Shown here: positions 34,385 to 35,135 of the stretch, piece after piece
Position numbering within the stretch: position 1 is the first letter of the stretch
Layout of the letters: each line of letters begins with the position of its first letter
NCBI GenBank assembly: GCA_902768665.1
Contig: CACXMA010000020.1
Span: forward strand, 1-35,135
From: an uncultured Bacteroidia bacterium
GTDB taxonomy: Bacteria; Bacteroidota; Bacteroidia; Bacteroidales; UBA932
DNA length: 35,135 nt
Direction: 5' to 3'
Notes under the pieces: model-generated
What the model was told of the DNA's origin: nothing
Databases searched by the model: none
What the model saw: only the letters and a program-made list of their open reading frames with translations
Position numbers and translations under genes: made by a program

Positions 34385-35135
34385 CTAGTACACAAAAGCA
34401 GCCCGCACAGAGCGATATGTAAATGATGGATCCTTGACATCATCTTCAAGATACCAGTGGTATTTATTCTGGGTAGATAAATAGTAGGCCCAACCCTTTA
34501 ATTCGGGGAAACTAGGACTATCAAAGATAGACGACTCTGAGCTTGTCCAATAACCATCCAGGCTGGAAGAGTAATAACGCCTCAAGTTAAAATCCATCTT
34601 GGAGAAAAAATCAGCCGGGGCGGAGATATTGGTGCCATCCCCTCCCACCAGGCGTTCGATCTGAATATAAGCCGGCAAAAACCAGCGGCTGGCACCTTCG
34701 GGCCGACCGGCGCCATAGTTCCAAGCGACATAGGCAGCCGGATGCTCCTCAAAACCATAAGCCTGAAGAAAATTGGTATTGTCATATCCGTAATCGTCTA
34801 TCGCGGGATAATCATAAGGATTGAAATTATGATGACCTGCCGCTATATCCCGATAAACATCTCTATGCCCCCAGATAAAATTGTCGGTTCCTCCGTAGGA
34901 AACATCCGATGACGCCAGGACAAAAATCCGGCTGTCGGGGAAATCATGGTCGACAGCACTTGAGGAGACATAGGCTATGTATCCGATCCTGGCTTCCGGA
35001 TTCTCGCCTTTCGGAGCGATGTCTCCGTTGGGATACACTTCCCATCCCACATATTTAAGGCAGTCTGTGCCCTTGTTGATCCGGCTCTTGATGCGTGAGA
35101 GGGTAAGCTGAGCAGGTGACGCCTGCGCAGTAAAG
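34385..35135 (-). CDS. C-terminal part of a Bacteroidales surface/lipoprotein (FISUMP/DUF1566-like end), 5' cut by window edge
   Basis: The frame is open from the window end (with residues SPAQLTLSRIKSRINKGTDC before the GTG at 35050) to a TAG at 34385-34387, at least 249 residues. The sequence is Tyr/Trp/Asp-rich and ends with GYWTSSESS, WAYYLS and VRAAFVY. This is the closing pattern of the DUF1566/FISUMP-type domains found at the C-terminus of many fimbrillin-like and Ig-like surface proteins; they resemble C-type-lectin-like folds. The N-terminal signal is not in the window. Composition is clearly less GC-rich than uvrA. The GTG at 35050 is not a likely start, since the homologous pattern continues upstream. 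Function unknown; surface adhesion is a guess. Confidence 0.65.
   Translation of the reverse strand, partial: FTAQASPAQLTLSRIKSRINKGTDCLKYVGWEVYPNGDIAPKGENPEARIGYIAYVSSSAVDHDFPDSRIFVLASSDVSYGGTDNFIWGHRDVYRDIAAGHHNFNPYDYPAIDDYGYDNTNFLQAYGFEEHPAAYVAWNYGAGRPEGASRWFLPAYIQIERLVGGDGTNISAPADFFSKMDFNLRRYYSSSLDGYWTSSESSIFDSPSFPELKGWAYYLSTQNKYHWYLEDDVKDPSFTYRSVRAAFVY

Noticed and set aside
34167-34388. 73-codon plus-strand frame near the right end
   Set aside because: It begins upstream of the only promoter there, runs through a terminator hairpin of the opposite gene, and has no recognisable domain.

Overview
The window looks like chromosomal DNA from a high-GC member of the Bacteroidales. The evidence is the TAnnTTTG-type promoter boxes in front of many genes, a GH97 (SusB-type) glucosidase end, a fimbrillin-like surface lipoprotein with a tiny coupled upstream peptide, the DUF1015/serC/serA cluster, a tandem pair of deoxynucleoside kinases, and an ATPase-less TolC/HlyD/ABC-2 operon. 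I cannot name a genus. The two ends (about 1-935 and 33980-35135) look clearly less GC-rich than the middle and join it through broken, chimeric gene fragments. They may be foreign, decayed or misassembled.

Layout. 1-1800: 3' end of a GH97 glucosidase, a convergent fragment of an N-acetylmuramoyl-L-alanine amidase, a decayed short-chain dehydrogenase and the damaged 5' end of recQ. 1802-8818: recQ, then a DUF308 membrane protein, dnaG and metG, which look like one operon. 8963-12386: a DUF1015 gene divergent from serC-serA (serine synthesis). 12461-14721: ROK sugar kinase and a sugar MFS permease, a two-gene uptake and phosphorylation operon. 14812-19865: tolC-hlyD-permease-permease export operon, divergent from an AraC-type regulator (20034-20978). 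22119-24070: small peptide plus fimbrillin-like lipoprotein, divergent from a membrane-anchored TPR/LuxR regulator (24229-25683). 25706-26410: MBL hydrolase, divergent from two deoxynucleoside kinases and an NhaC antiporter (26470-29159). 30385-33597: yhcH-uvrA operon. 33702-33774: tRNA-Ala(CGC), followed by scraps of a tyrosine integrase and a phage portal gene. 34385-35135: C-terminal part of a surface protein.

The most unusual content is repetitive. Two gene-free stretches of over 1 kb (20979-22118 and 29160-30384), each between convergent genes, are packed with palindromes and MITE-like elements. The second is a mirror-image copy of the first: the same elements occur in the same order in opposite orientation, so an imperfect inverted repeat surrounds the 7 kb block from the fimbrillin-like lipoprotein to nhaC. 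One of the palindrome families has also inserted in frame inside metG, adding a Ser/Gly/Pro-rich segment to methionyl-tRNA synthetase, much like the Rickettsia palindromic elements. Other copies sit between serA and the ROK kinase, and a different nested palindrome sits after metG. No transposase for these repeats is in the window.
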